A DNA stretch of 7,161 bases from Deltaproteobacteria bacterium (GTDB lineage: Bacteria > Desulfobacterota > Dissulfuribacteria > Dissulfuribacterales > S140-46). Position 1 is the first letter of the stretch, and each line of letters opens with the position of its first letter. The position numbers and the translations under genes were made by a program. Shown piece by piece: positions 1-7,161 of the stretch. The notes below the pieces were generated by a model that was not told the origin of the DNA, made no database searches, and worked only from the letters and a program-made list of their open reading frames with translations. The stretch lies in assembly GCA_015491585.1 (NCBI GenBank), contig WFVQ01000171.1:1-7161 (forward strand). The letters are read 5' to 3'.

Positions 1-224
1 CCTCTTCTCCGGGCCCCGGCCACGATTCGAGCGGAAAGCCCCTCGGGCACCGGAGGAACAGGGAGGCTGCCCTGGAGGAGTTCATCCATCCCCCGGATCT
101 CCTCGAGTTCCTGCCGGCAGGTTTTGCAGGACGCGAGGTGTGATTCCACCTTGCGGAAAAGCCTTTCAGGCAGTTCGCCGTCAACATAGGCGCCGAGTTT
201 GGAAATTATCTTTTTGCACCTCAT
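1..224 (-). CDS. Zinc-finger (ZAS-type) anti-sigma factor, N-terminal part
   Basis: The reading frame starts at ATG 224-222 behind a purine-rich ribosome site (AAGAGGG) and stays open to the window edge, so only 74 codons are visible and the C-terminus is missing. The visible protein carries the zinc-binding anti-sigma pattern: Cys3, then the segment AYVDGELPE (residues 12-20), then His29-x3-Cys33-x2-Cys36. In this family (zf-HC2/ZAS domain) the N-terminal domain binds an ECF sigma factor and keeps it from RNA polymerase; many members continue into a membrane helix and a sensor domain, but that part is outside the window. It is the last visible gene of a leftward cluster containing an ECF sigma factor, its likely partner, although a transporter gene lies between them. 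It could also be a soluble zinc-finger protein without a membrane anchor. Confidence 0.85.
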   Translation of the reverse strand, partial: MRCKKIISKLGAYVDGELPERLFRKVESHLASCKTCRQELEEIRGMDELLQGSLPVPPVPEGLSARIVAGARRR

Positions 225-293
225 CGAATGCCCTCTTAAAGTGTGTAACGCACGGGTAATGGGAACCCCCCTCTTCCATGTGGGCTTAAAATG

Positions 294-1481
294 CTAAATT
301 TCGATCTTTCCCCATTTCAGGAGCCAGGAGACGACGATTCCAGACGCAAAGGCGATGCTCATATTCGTCGTGGCAAGGCCGATGCCTGCGATCAGGAAGG
401 CGATGAAAAGATCCCGTCTCTCCTTAACATCCCTGACCAGAAGCGCCAGTTCCAGGCCCGCAAAGAGGAGGAGGGTGCCGAGGACCGCATTCGGTATTGA
501 AGAGAGGAGGGCCACGCCGGTCCTCCCGAAGACCGTGGCAATCACAATAAAAAGGAGTCCGATCATGATGTTCGAGCCCCCGGTCCTTGCGCCGAAGCGG
601 TAGTGGGCCGCAAGCCCCCCGGCGCCGTGACACATGGGCATGGCCCCCAGGAGGCCGGCCGCGATGTTCGCCATCCCCATGCTGAGGCAAAAGCTTCGAT
701 TCGACACCCTCTCTGTCTCTTTACCGTTTCCGAAGAGGTTCCTTGCCGTATCAGTGGTACCGATGATGGCGTTTCCGATGGTCAGTGGAATCTGGGGTAT
801 TACCAGGAGAAATAGCGCCTTGAAGAAGTCGTCTATACCGGGCTTGAAGAACTCGATGGGGGTCGGTCCGAGGCGCCAATCCATGCCGTTGAAAGATCCA
901 AAGGGGATGCCGATGAATATGCCCGCGGCCACCACCACCAGCGCAGCGGGGAAACGGCGGTTCGAAAGCAGGAAGAGGACGAGAACAACCGCAGAGACGC
1001 CCACAAGGAGATTTACCGGAAAACCATGGAAAAGGGCCGTCTCTCCTGTCCCGGCGACGAATAACTCTTGCCTGCGGATAAAGGCGATGCCCTTCATTAT
1101 AAGGATGAAGCCCAATCCAAGCTGGATGCCCCGGACAATCGGCCTGGTGAAAAGCCTTGCCAGTTGGTCGATCACCCCCGTGCAGGCGAGGAGAATGAGA
1201 AACACCCCGAAAAGGAGGCCAGTAGCCGACATCACGGGCAAGGTGATCTTGTCCGGAAAGGCGATGGCGATTGCGGATACCACCTTGAGCGGCTGGACCG
1301 GGATGGGAAGCCGGAAATAGAGCCCGGTTGCGAGATAAAAAAGCCCAACCAGCAGGAACACCGAGGTAAAGCTCAGGCCATTGACCATTACCAGGGCTAC
1401 TGAAAGCGGGATGAGCGTCCCCAGGTCCCCCAGGGAGCCGGCAAACTCTACACGATCAAACCTGTAGGCGGCAAACTCCAT
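294..1481 (-). CDS. MOT1-family molybdate (sulfate-like) transporter
   Basis: This is a 395-residue, very hydrophobic inner-membrane protein with about ten or more apparent membrane segments. It has both hallmark motifs of the MOT1 molybdate transporter family, relatives of the SulP sulfate carriers that lack a STAS domain: GSLGDLGTLIPL near the N-terminus (residues 15-26) with PIPVQPLK at 59-66, and PMCHGAGGLAAHYRFGAR in the second half (about 282-299). No C-terminal STAS domain is present, as expected for MOT1. The predicted role is uptake of molybdate or a similar oxyanion such as sulfate or tungstate; the substrate is inferred from family only. The start ATG at 1481-1479 sits behind a strong AGGAGGGG site. 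The gene lies 69 bases after the sigma factor gene and 69 bases before the anti-sigma gene, so it separates the pair. A weak terminator-like hairpin lies in the gap upstream. Confidence 0.85.
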   Translation of the reverse strand: MEFAAYRFDRVEFAGSLGDLGTLIPLSVALVMVNGLSFTSVFLLVGLFYLATGLYFRLPIPVQPLKVVSAIAIAFPDKITLPVMSATGLLFGVFLILLACTGVIDQLARLFTRPIVRGIQLGLGFILIMKGIAFIRRQELFVAGTGETALFHGFPVNLLVGVSAVVLVLFLLSNRRFPAALVVVAAGIFIGIPFGSFNGMDWRLGPTPIEFFKPGIDDFFKALFLLVIPQIPLTIGNAIIGTTDTARNLFGNGKETERVSNRSFCLSMGMANIAAGLLGAMPMCHGAGGLAAHYRFGARTGGSNIMIGLLFIVIATVFGRTGVALLSSIPNAVLGTLLLFAGLELALLVRDVKERRDLFIAFLIAGIGLATTNMSIAFASGIVVSWLLKWGKIEI

Positions 1482-1532
1482 ATCCCCTCCTCTATCTTGC
1501 GGCTTCTTATGTGAATAAACGAATGGAGCAAG

Positions 1533-1550
1533 AAAAACCCCCGGCGGGTT
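1533..1550 (-). terminator. Weak intrinsic-terminator-like hairpin after the sigma gene
   Basis: Read on the minus strand directly after the sigma-factor stop codon, AACCC (1550-1546) can pair with GGGTT (1540-1536) around a five-base GCCGG loop, followed by further T residues. The stem is only 5 bp with a short U tract, so it could at most terminate partially. It would lower expression of the downstream transporter and anti-sigma genes relative to the sigma factor. Confidence 0.35.
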
Positions 1551-2096
1551 CTATTTTTCCCTGAGATGGGACAATCTGGCCCTCAGCGCGGTCCTGGCCC
1601 GGCCGAGCAGCCGCTCCACGGCCTTGACCGTTGTCCCCAGTGCCAGGGCGATCTCGCCGTAGCTCATTTCCTCGTAGTATTTCAGGATGACGGCCATCCG
1701 TTGCCTGGGCGGAAGTGCATCAAAGGCCTTCCGGACCAGCGCCTCCCGGTCTTTCCGGGCGAGGGACGAGGCAGGATCAGGGGAGGAGTCAACCATTTCA
1801 GGAAGAGTCCCGAGGAGGACCGGCCGCTTCTTCCTGGCACTGTCGATACAGAGCCTGCTCACGACATGATAAAGATATGTGGAAAAAGCGGCGCTGGGCT
1901 TATATCTGGGAGCAGAGGACAATATCCTGAGAAATGCCTCCTGGACGACGTCCTCGGCTCCCGCGGGATCGCCAAGGAATCGATAGGCTACCCTCCATGC
2001 AGCATGTTGATGACGCCTGATTATCTCATTGAAGGCGTCGAGGTCACCCCCGGCCACCTGCTGCATGAGCTCTTCATCTTTACCCGCCATCACCAT
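1551..2096 (-). CDS. ECF-family RNA polymerase sigma factor (RpoE-like)
   Basis: The 181-residue protein has the two-domain layout and length typical of ECF (group 4) sigma factors. Region 2 spans about residues 14-90, with the core-binding signature AEDVVQEAFLRIL (47-59) and the promoter-melting segment FSTYLYHVVSRLCIDSARKKR (71-91). Region 4 spans about 126-174, with LPPRQRMAVILKYYEEMSY and a helix-turn-helix (about 144-166) that would read the -35 element. There is no region 3 and no extra C-terminal domain. The first ATG (2096-2094) lies 7 bases past the chrA stop codon; a second in-frame ATG two codons later (2090-2088) is an equally possible start because the ribosome site is weak. The tight spacing implies co-transcription and probably translational coupling with chrA. 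Its likely antagonist is the zinc-finger anti-sigma factor at 224-1. The ECF subgroup and target promoters cannot be assigned. Confidence 0.93.
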   Translation of the reverse strand: MVMAGKDEELMQQVAGGDLDAFNEIIRRHQHAAWRVAYRFLGDPAGAEDVVQEAFLRILSSAPRYKPSAAFSTYLYHVVSRLCIDSARKKRPVLLGTLPEMVDSSPDPASSLARKDREALVRKAFDALPPRQRMAVILKYYEEMSYGEIALALGTTVKAVERLLGRARTALRARLSHLREK

Positions 2097-2103
2097 GCCG
2101 CTT

Positions 2104-3270
2104 TCACAGGATCAGCGCCGATACGACAGCCCCGGCCAAAACAACCCAAAGGATATCGATCCTGAGCCGCAATGCCAGAAACGCGATAGTGGCTATGAGC
2201 ACCTGGCCGGCACCCCAGGGGACAGCGAGGGAAAACCGTATGGTCACGGAGAGAAGCAACCCCACGAAAGAGACCAGCGCCCCGCGAAGCCCTCTCTGGA
2301 AAAGGATATTACCCTGTATACGGTCAAAATAGGGAACCACCGCCATAAGGATTACCAGGGAAGGGGTGAAAATACTCACTGTGCCAACAAAGGCACCCGG
2401 CAGCCCCGCTAGGAGATAGCCCACAAAGGTGGCTGTGATCACAATGGGACCGGGAGTTACCTGGCCGAGAGCGATGCCGTCCATGAACGTCTTGCTGTCC
2501 ATCCAGTGCCGTACGCCCACCACCTCGTGGAGCATTAGGGGTACAGAGGCATATCCGCCGCCGAAGGCAAAAAGATCCACCTTCAGCATCAGGACGGACA
2601 GGTCAAAAAGCTTCCGGTCTGCGAAGTACAGAACCAGCAGGGCTGCCAACAGGGCCAGAACCAGGAACAGTGGCGCCGCCAAGTTCTTCAACAAGGCTAC
2701 GTTATCGGTTTTCAATTTTCCCTCTACGCGCTGCCCCGGCCTCTGGTAAAGGAGCAGCCCCAGGAGCGCTGAAGCCGCGATCGCCATCATTGGACTGCCC
2801 CGTAACACAAGAAACGCCGCGGCTCCGAGGGCCAGCAACCCGTCCTGCCATTTTTTTATGGAGGCCATACCAAAATCCAAGGTGGCGTTAGCCACCAGGG
2901 CGACAACGATCACCTGCAGCCCCCTGAATGCCGAGGCCACCGCAGCAATCTCGTGGGCCCTGCCGTAAAAAACCGCCATAACCACCATCATTATGAACGC
3001 AGGCAGGCCAAAGCCCACGTAGGTGACCAGGGCCCCAGGCGGCCCACCCGCACGGAGCCCTACGTAAGCTGCAACCTGCATGGCCGTCGCCCCTGGTATG
3101 GACTGGCACACGGCCACACCGTGGCGGAATGATTCTTCCGTGATCCACTTGTTTCTCTTTACAGCAAGCTCCCGGATGTAGGCTACCATTGCGGGGCCGC
3201 CAAAGGCCGTGAGGCCGAGTCTGAGAAAAGAGAGGAAAAGCCTATGCAAGTCTTCTCTATCTACGCACAT
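2104..3270 (-). CDS. chrA: Chromate transporter ChrA (two-domain, CHR family)
   Basis: This 388-residue membrane protein contains two homologous CHR (chromate transport) domains, the normal long-chain architecture and length. The N-terminal half has FGGP at 23-26 and the conserved QSIPGA segment at 56-61. The C-terminal half repeats these as AFGGGYASVP (235-244) and GQVTPGP followed by ATFVGY (269-285). A variable linker of about residues 175-197 separates the halves. Family members export chromate from the cytoplasm at the inner membrane and confer resistance; some homologues may handle sulfate or other anions, so chromate specificity is inferred. The start ATG at 3270-3268 has an AGGA site 8 bases upstream. 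It is the first gene after the ArsR regulator and is followed 7 bases later by the sigma factor. The 114-base gap upstream is AT-rich and carries a candidate operator. Confidence 0.92.
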   Translation of the reverse strand: MCVDREDLHRLFLSFLRLGLTAFGGPAMVAYIRELAVKRNKWITEESFRHGVAVCQSIPGATAMQVAAYVGLRAGGPPGALVTYVGFGLPAFIMMVVMAVFYGRAHEIAAVASAFRGLQVIVVALVANATLDFGMASIKKWQDGLLALGAAAFLVLRGSPMMAIAASALLGLLLYQRPGQRVEGKLKTDNVALLKNLAAPLFLVLALLAALLVLYFADRKLFDLSVLMLKVDLFAFGGGYASVPLMLHEVVGVRHWMDSKTFMDGIALGQVTPGPIVITATFVGYLLAGLPGAFVGTVSIFTPSLVILMAVVPYFDRIQGNILFQRGLRGALVSFVGLLLSVTIRFSLAVPWGAGQVLIATIAFLALRLRIDILWVVLAGAVVSALIL

Positions 3271-3348
3271 GGATGCTTCCTGATTCCCTATGGAATTTTC
3301 TGATCTGTACGTGTAACAGGTTCATGGGCACCCCTTTATTTTAGTTAT

Positions 3349-3370
3349 TGCGTATATACTTTCATATGCA
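3349..3370 (-). promoter_or_regulatory. Candidate ArsR-type operator upstream of chrA
   Basis: A 22-base interrupted palindrome lies in the arsR-chrA gap. On the minus strand the arms are TGCATAT and ATACGCA, matching at 6 of 7 positions, around an 8-base spacer. ArsR/SmtB repressors commonly bind AT-rich imperfect palindromes of this size overlapping the promoter. The surrounding DNA is AT-rich, with a possible -10-like TAAAAT at 3343-3338, but I could not identify an unambiguous -35/-10 pair. Assignment to the adjacent ArsR protein is inference from position. Confidence 0.4.
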
Positions 3371-3384
3371 TCAAAAAAAGGGGG

Positions 3385-3666
3385 CTACTTTTCCAGAGCC
3401 AACAGGCGGCAGGCCAGTTTTTTCCATTGGGCCATTGTCACCTCGTTGACCCGGTAGTGTACGAAATAGCCCCTTTTCTCAGCTGTCACGATTTCCGCGT
3501 CCCTTAACACCCGCAGATGCTGTGACACGGCGGCAGGAGTAATGCCCAGTTCCCGGGCAAGGGCGTTCACACACAGGGAACGGTACTTGAGCAACTCAAT
3601 CATTCGCACCCGAGTCTCCACAGAGAGAACTTTAAAAATCCGGGCCACTTTATCTAACTCGGACAC
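3385..3666 (-). CDS. ArsR-family winged-helix transcriptional regulator
   Basis: This is a small repressor of 93 residues if it starts at GTG 3666-3664. That start is preferred because AGAGGA lies 6 bases upstream (3678-3673); an upstream TTG at 3690 would add eight residues but has no comparable site. The whole protein is one winged helix-turn-helix: SVETRVRMIELL (15-26), helix-turn-helix LCVNALARELGITPAAVSQHLRVL (31-54), and the beta-wing AEKRGYFVHYRV (62-73). The helix that carries the ELCVCDL metal site in ArsR/SmtB/CadC has just one cysteine here (Cys32, in LCVNAL); a second cysteine (Cys86) is near the C-terminus. Metal or metalloid sensing is therefore possible but not by the classical CxC site. 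It probably controls itself and/or chrA, which follows 114 bases downstream. A run of seven T residues (minus strand, 3379-3373) just after the stop may give weak termination. Confidence 0.88.
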   Translation of the reverse strand: MSELDKVARIFKVLSVETRVRMIELLKYRSLCVNALARELGITPAAVSQHLRVLRDAEIVTAEKRGYFVHYRVNEVTMAQWKKLACRLLALEK

Positions 3667-3825
3667 GTTACATCCTCTACAACTGAGCAATCAAACGAAT
3701 ATTTAACAACTCTAATGGACCCTGCCCGTCCCACATTATGCTCCACTAACACCCTTAAAGACCGGAAAATCTTTTGGGGCCTCACGAACCCGAACAGCTA
3801 ACTCATAGTTCCGTCACATTTCCTC

Positions 3826-3913
3826 TGGTGCCCGGGGCGGGGATCGAACCCGCACGGAGCAACGCTCCAAGGGATTTTAAGTCCCTTGTGTCTACCAGTT
3901 CCACCACCCGGGC
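3826..3913 (-). tRNA. tRNA-Leu (anticodon UAA)
   Basis: On the minus strand a complete class II tRNA folds. The acceptor arms are GCCCGGG (3913-3907) and CCCGGGC (3836-3830). The anticodon stem AGGGA/TCCCT encloses the loop CTTAAAA with anticodon TAA. The long variable arm has a 5-bp stem GGAGC/GCTCC, and the T arm is GCGGG-TTCGATC-CCCGC. The discriminator is A, followed by a genome-encoded CCA (3828-3826). The long variable arm and the TAA anticodon identify leucine (reads UUA/UUG). There is no intron. The gene is expressed leftward, ahead of arsR. Confidence 0.97.
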
Positions 3914-3932
3914 GGGGCTCAGGACTAAAAGA

Positions 3933-3960
3933 AGGATAACGTAGTCCGTTCCTATTTCAA
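3933..3960 (-). promoter_or_regulatory. Sigma-70-type promoter for tRNA-Leu
   Basis: On the minus strand, TTGAAA (3960-3955, 5 of 6 matches to TTGACA) and TATCCT (3938-3933, 4 of 6 to TATAAT) are separated by 16 bases. Transcription would begin near 3926, about 13 bases before the mature tRNA 5' end, which is a normal tRNA leader length. With no clear promoter in the 159 bases between the tRNA and arsR, it may also contribute to arsR transcription. Confidence 0.55.
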
Positions 3961-4038
3961 GGACGAACCCGGCTTTTCTCACATGCAGGCCGCGCTGATA
4001 GCCCGTTAAAAATCGGCGATATCCTGTCACGAACTCAC

Positions 4039-4067
4039 TTGACAACATATAATATTAGCTGTAAAAG
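4039..4067 (+). promoter_or_regulatory. Sigma-70-type promoter for the EF-G gene
   Basis: A perfect -35 hexamer TTGACA (4039-4044) is followed after 17 bases by TAAAAG (4062-4067), which matches the -10 consensus at 4 of 6 positions, in an AT-rich stretch that contrasts with the surrounding GC-rich DNA. Transcription would start near 4074, giving the EF-G mRNA a leader of about 215 bases. It is divergent from the tRNA promoter about 80 bases away. Confidence 0.6.
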
Positions 4068-4288
4068 AGCGCTCTGCTTGCAACCCGTGTGCAGGCACCG
4101 GTTCCTATTGTCCGCTGGTTCGAGCTACGTCACAACCGGTTTTCCATCGATTGTAGGCATATGCCAATAGGTGATACGACTGGCGGGACAGAGTCCTGGA
4201 ACGGCCTGGGCCTGGGGTGGAATCGGCCCAAGGCTCCAAGGACGAGGAAACTGCAAGTATAATTCTTTGGCTGGTGAGGTTTTTTGTC
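4068..4288 (+). other. Long leader region of the EF-G mRNA with possible stem-loops
   Basis: About 220 bases separate the predicted promoter from the EF-G start codon and I see no convincing gene in them. Two possible structures stand out. One is a long-range pairing of ACCGGTT (4097-4103) with AACCGGT (4134-4140), followed by a short T run (4140-4143). The other is a GC-rich hairpin, GCCTGGGCC (4204-4212) with GGCCCAAGGC (4225-4234), having one bulged A and a 12-base loop. The ribosome site GGTGAGG (4273-4279) lies in single-stranded-looking U-rich DNA just before the start. A regulatory role is possible but not demonstrated; no known riboswitch class was recognised. Confidence 0.35.
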
Positions 4289-6373
<2,085 letters not shown>

Positions 6374-6409
6374 TGTAGTGGTTGGGGATGTCGCACTGCA
6401 AGGGCTGTC

Positions 6410-6438
6410 GCGCCCGGTGCCATGATAGGTCCGGGCGC
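6410..6438 (+). other. GC-rich hairpin downstream of EF-G
   Basis: GCGCCCGG (6410-6417) pairs perfectly with CCGGGCGC (6431-6438) around a 13-base loop that can form two further pairs. It lies 36 bases after the EF-G stop codon. No T run follows, so it is not a classical intrinsic terminator; it could stabilise the EF-G mRNA 3' end, attenuate read-through, or be an RNA processing point before the downstream ATPase gene. Confidence 0.5.
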
Positions 6439-6477
6439 AGGGACAATGTCATATATCTAAGGGAAAGGTCTATTACA

Positions 6478-7161
6478 ATGGTCAAAAGAGAGCTGATCGT
6501 ACGCAACCCGTTGAGGATTCTGGCCCAGGAGAATGGAAACGCCCTCAAGGAGGGAGAATTCGGGGCAGTGCTGGCCAGGGCCGGGGTGGGAAAGACCTCG
6601 TTCCTCGTGCAATTGGCGCTGGACAGCCTGCTCACGGGCAAGAACGTCCTCCATATCAGCCTGGATCAGCCGGTCAAGAAGGTCACCCTCTGGTACGACG
6701 AGGTCTTCCAGAACATCGCCGAGAGCTACCAACTCGATAACAGCGAAGAGCTCTGGGAGACCATACTTCCACATAGGTTCATAATGACGTTCCAGTCCTC
6801 GGTGTTTTCCGCGGACCTCCTGGAACAGCGCCTCGCAGACCTGACCGAGCAGGGGATATTCTATCCCCAGATCACCCTCATCGACGGCCTGAAATTCGAC
6901 GACGAAGTGAGGGAGGTCCTCTCTGAGCTGAAGCTGCTGGCCAAGGAGCAGGGATTCCCCATCTGGTTCGCCATAAGGACACACAGAGACGAACCCAGAT
7001 CAGAGAACGGTCTGCCTATCTCTGTGGATCAGGTCGAAGATCTGTTCGAGGCCATAATCGAGCTTAATCCCACCGGCAAGGACATAAACGTCACTCTGGT
7101 AAAAGGGAGGGGCGAAAAGGAGATACCACCGTTGCAGCTCGATCCCGCCACACTCCTGATA
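6478..7161 (+). CDS. RecA/KaiC/DnaB-like P-loop ATPase, N-terminal part
   Basis: The frame opens at ATG 6478 behind GGGAAAGG (6461-6468, 9 bases upstream) and is still open at the right edge, so 228 residues are visible and the C-terminus is missing. The fold signs are those of the RecA-like ATPases (KaiC/DnaB group): Walker A LARAGVGKTS (32-41), a following beta strand VLHISLD (57-63) like the FSLE strand of DnaB and KaiC, and Walker B ITLIDG (132-137). The first Walker A glycine is replaced by Ala33, as in DnaB-like ARxxxGKT loops. Near the visible end, VTLVKGRGEKEIP resembles the late beta strand of this fold. There is no signal peptide or membrane segment, so it should be cytoplasmic. It lies 104 bases after EF-G in the same direction and may be co-transcribed. 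I do not recognise the specific family, and no function beyond ATP binding/hydrolysis is claimed. Confidence 0.8.
   Translation, partial: MVKRELIVRNPLRILAQENGNALKEGEFGAVLARAGVGKTSFLVQLALDSLLTGKNVLHISLDQPVKKVTLWYDEVFQNIAESYQLDNSEELWETILPHRFIMTFQSSVFSADLLEQRLADLTEQGIFYPQITLIDGLKFDDEVREVLSELKLLAKEQGFPIWFAIRTHRDEPRSENGLPISVDQVEDLFEAIIELNPTGKDINVTLVKGRGEKEIPPLQLDPATLLI

Noticed and set aside
225..293. Possible ECF-type promoter before the anti-sigma gene
   Set aside because: No GAAC-type -35 with a properly spaced -10 could be found in this short gap; only the ribosome site is convincing.
634..1320. Plus-strand open frame (228 codons) opposite the MOT1-type transporter
   Set aside because: Its Arg/Lys/Pro-rich translation has no motif, while the opposite strand encodes the intact transporter with family motifs.
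3305..3319. CTGT-N7-ACAG inverted repeat upstream of chrA, resembling a LexA (SOS) box
   Set aside because: The spacer is 7 rather than 8 bases, the inner positions do not pair, and there is no SOS-related gene in the cluster.
3667..3825. Search for a promoter or terminator between tRNA-Leu and arsR
   Set aside because: AT-rich patches are present, but I found no convincing -35/-10 pair and no stable hairpin with a T run, so nothing is annotated there.
3803..4048. Minus-strand open frame of 81 codons across the tRNA gene
   Set aside because: It covers the whole tRNA-Leu gene; the translated segment VVELVDTRDLKS is the common spurious translation of tRNA-Leu sequences.
4217..4288. GTG start at 4217 extending EF-G by 24 residues
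   Set aside because: The extra residues are not EF-G-like, have no good ribosome site, and overlap the leader hairpin; ATG 4289 has GGTGAGG at proper spacing and gives the normal N-terminus.

Overview
This is a compact, GC-rich bacterial chromosomal window with no sign of mobile elements or CRISPR arrays. The best taxonomic clue is the elongation factor G at 4289-6373. Its sequence resembles the mitochondrial EF-G1-like form found in spirochetes, planctomycetes and delta-proteobacteria (the 'spdEFG1' type) more than the classical str-operon FusA. Together with the base composition and tRNA type, this points tentatively to Desulfobacterota (former delta-proteobacteria); the genus cannot be read from the window.

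The layout is two divergent blocks. Leftward (minus strand), in order of transcription, are tRNA-Leu(UAA) at 3913-3826; a small ArsR-family repressor at 3666-3385; a two-domain ChrA chromate transporter at 3270-2104; an ECF sigma factor only 7 bases downstream at 2096-1551; a MOT1-type molybdate/sulfate-like transporter at 1481-294; and the N-terminal part of a zinc-binding anti-sigma factor at 224-1, cut by the window edge. Rightward (plus strand), a good sigma-70 promoter at 4039-4067 and a leader of about 215 bases precede the EF-G gene. This is followed by a GC-rich hairpin and the first 228 codons of a RecA/KaiC/DnaB-like P-loop ATPase that runs off the right edge.

The most interesting part is the leftward block. 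Two predicted oxyanion transporters (chromate and molybdate types) are interleaved with an ECF sigma factor and a ZAS-type anti-sigma factor, behind an ArsR regulator. An interrupted palindrome lies just upstream of chrA. The ordinary arrangement is sigma and anti-sigma side by side; here a transporter gene separates them. A reasonable inference is an oxyanion or metal-responsive regulon with two control layers (ArsR at the promoter, sigma/anti-sigma downstream), but the inducing signal cannot be determined from sequence.

The gene-free stretch of about 375 bases (3914-4288) holds the divergent promoters for the tRNA and the EF-G gene plus the EF-G leader with possible stem-loops. The other intergenic gaps are short.
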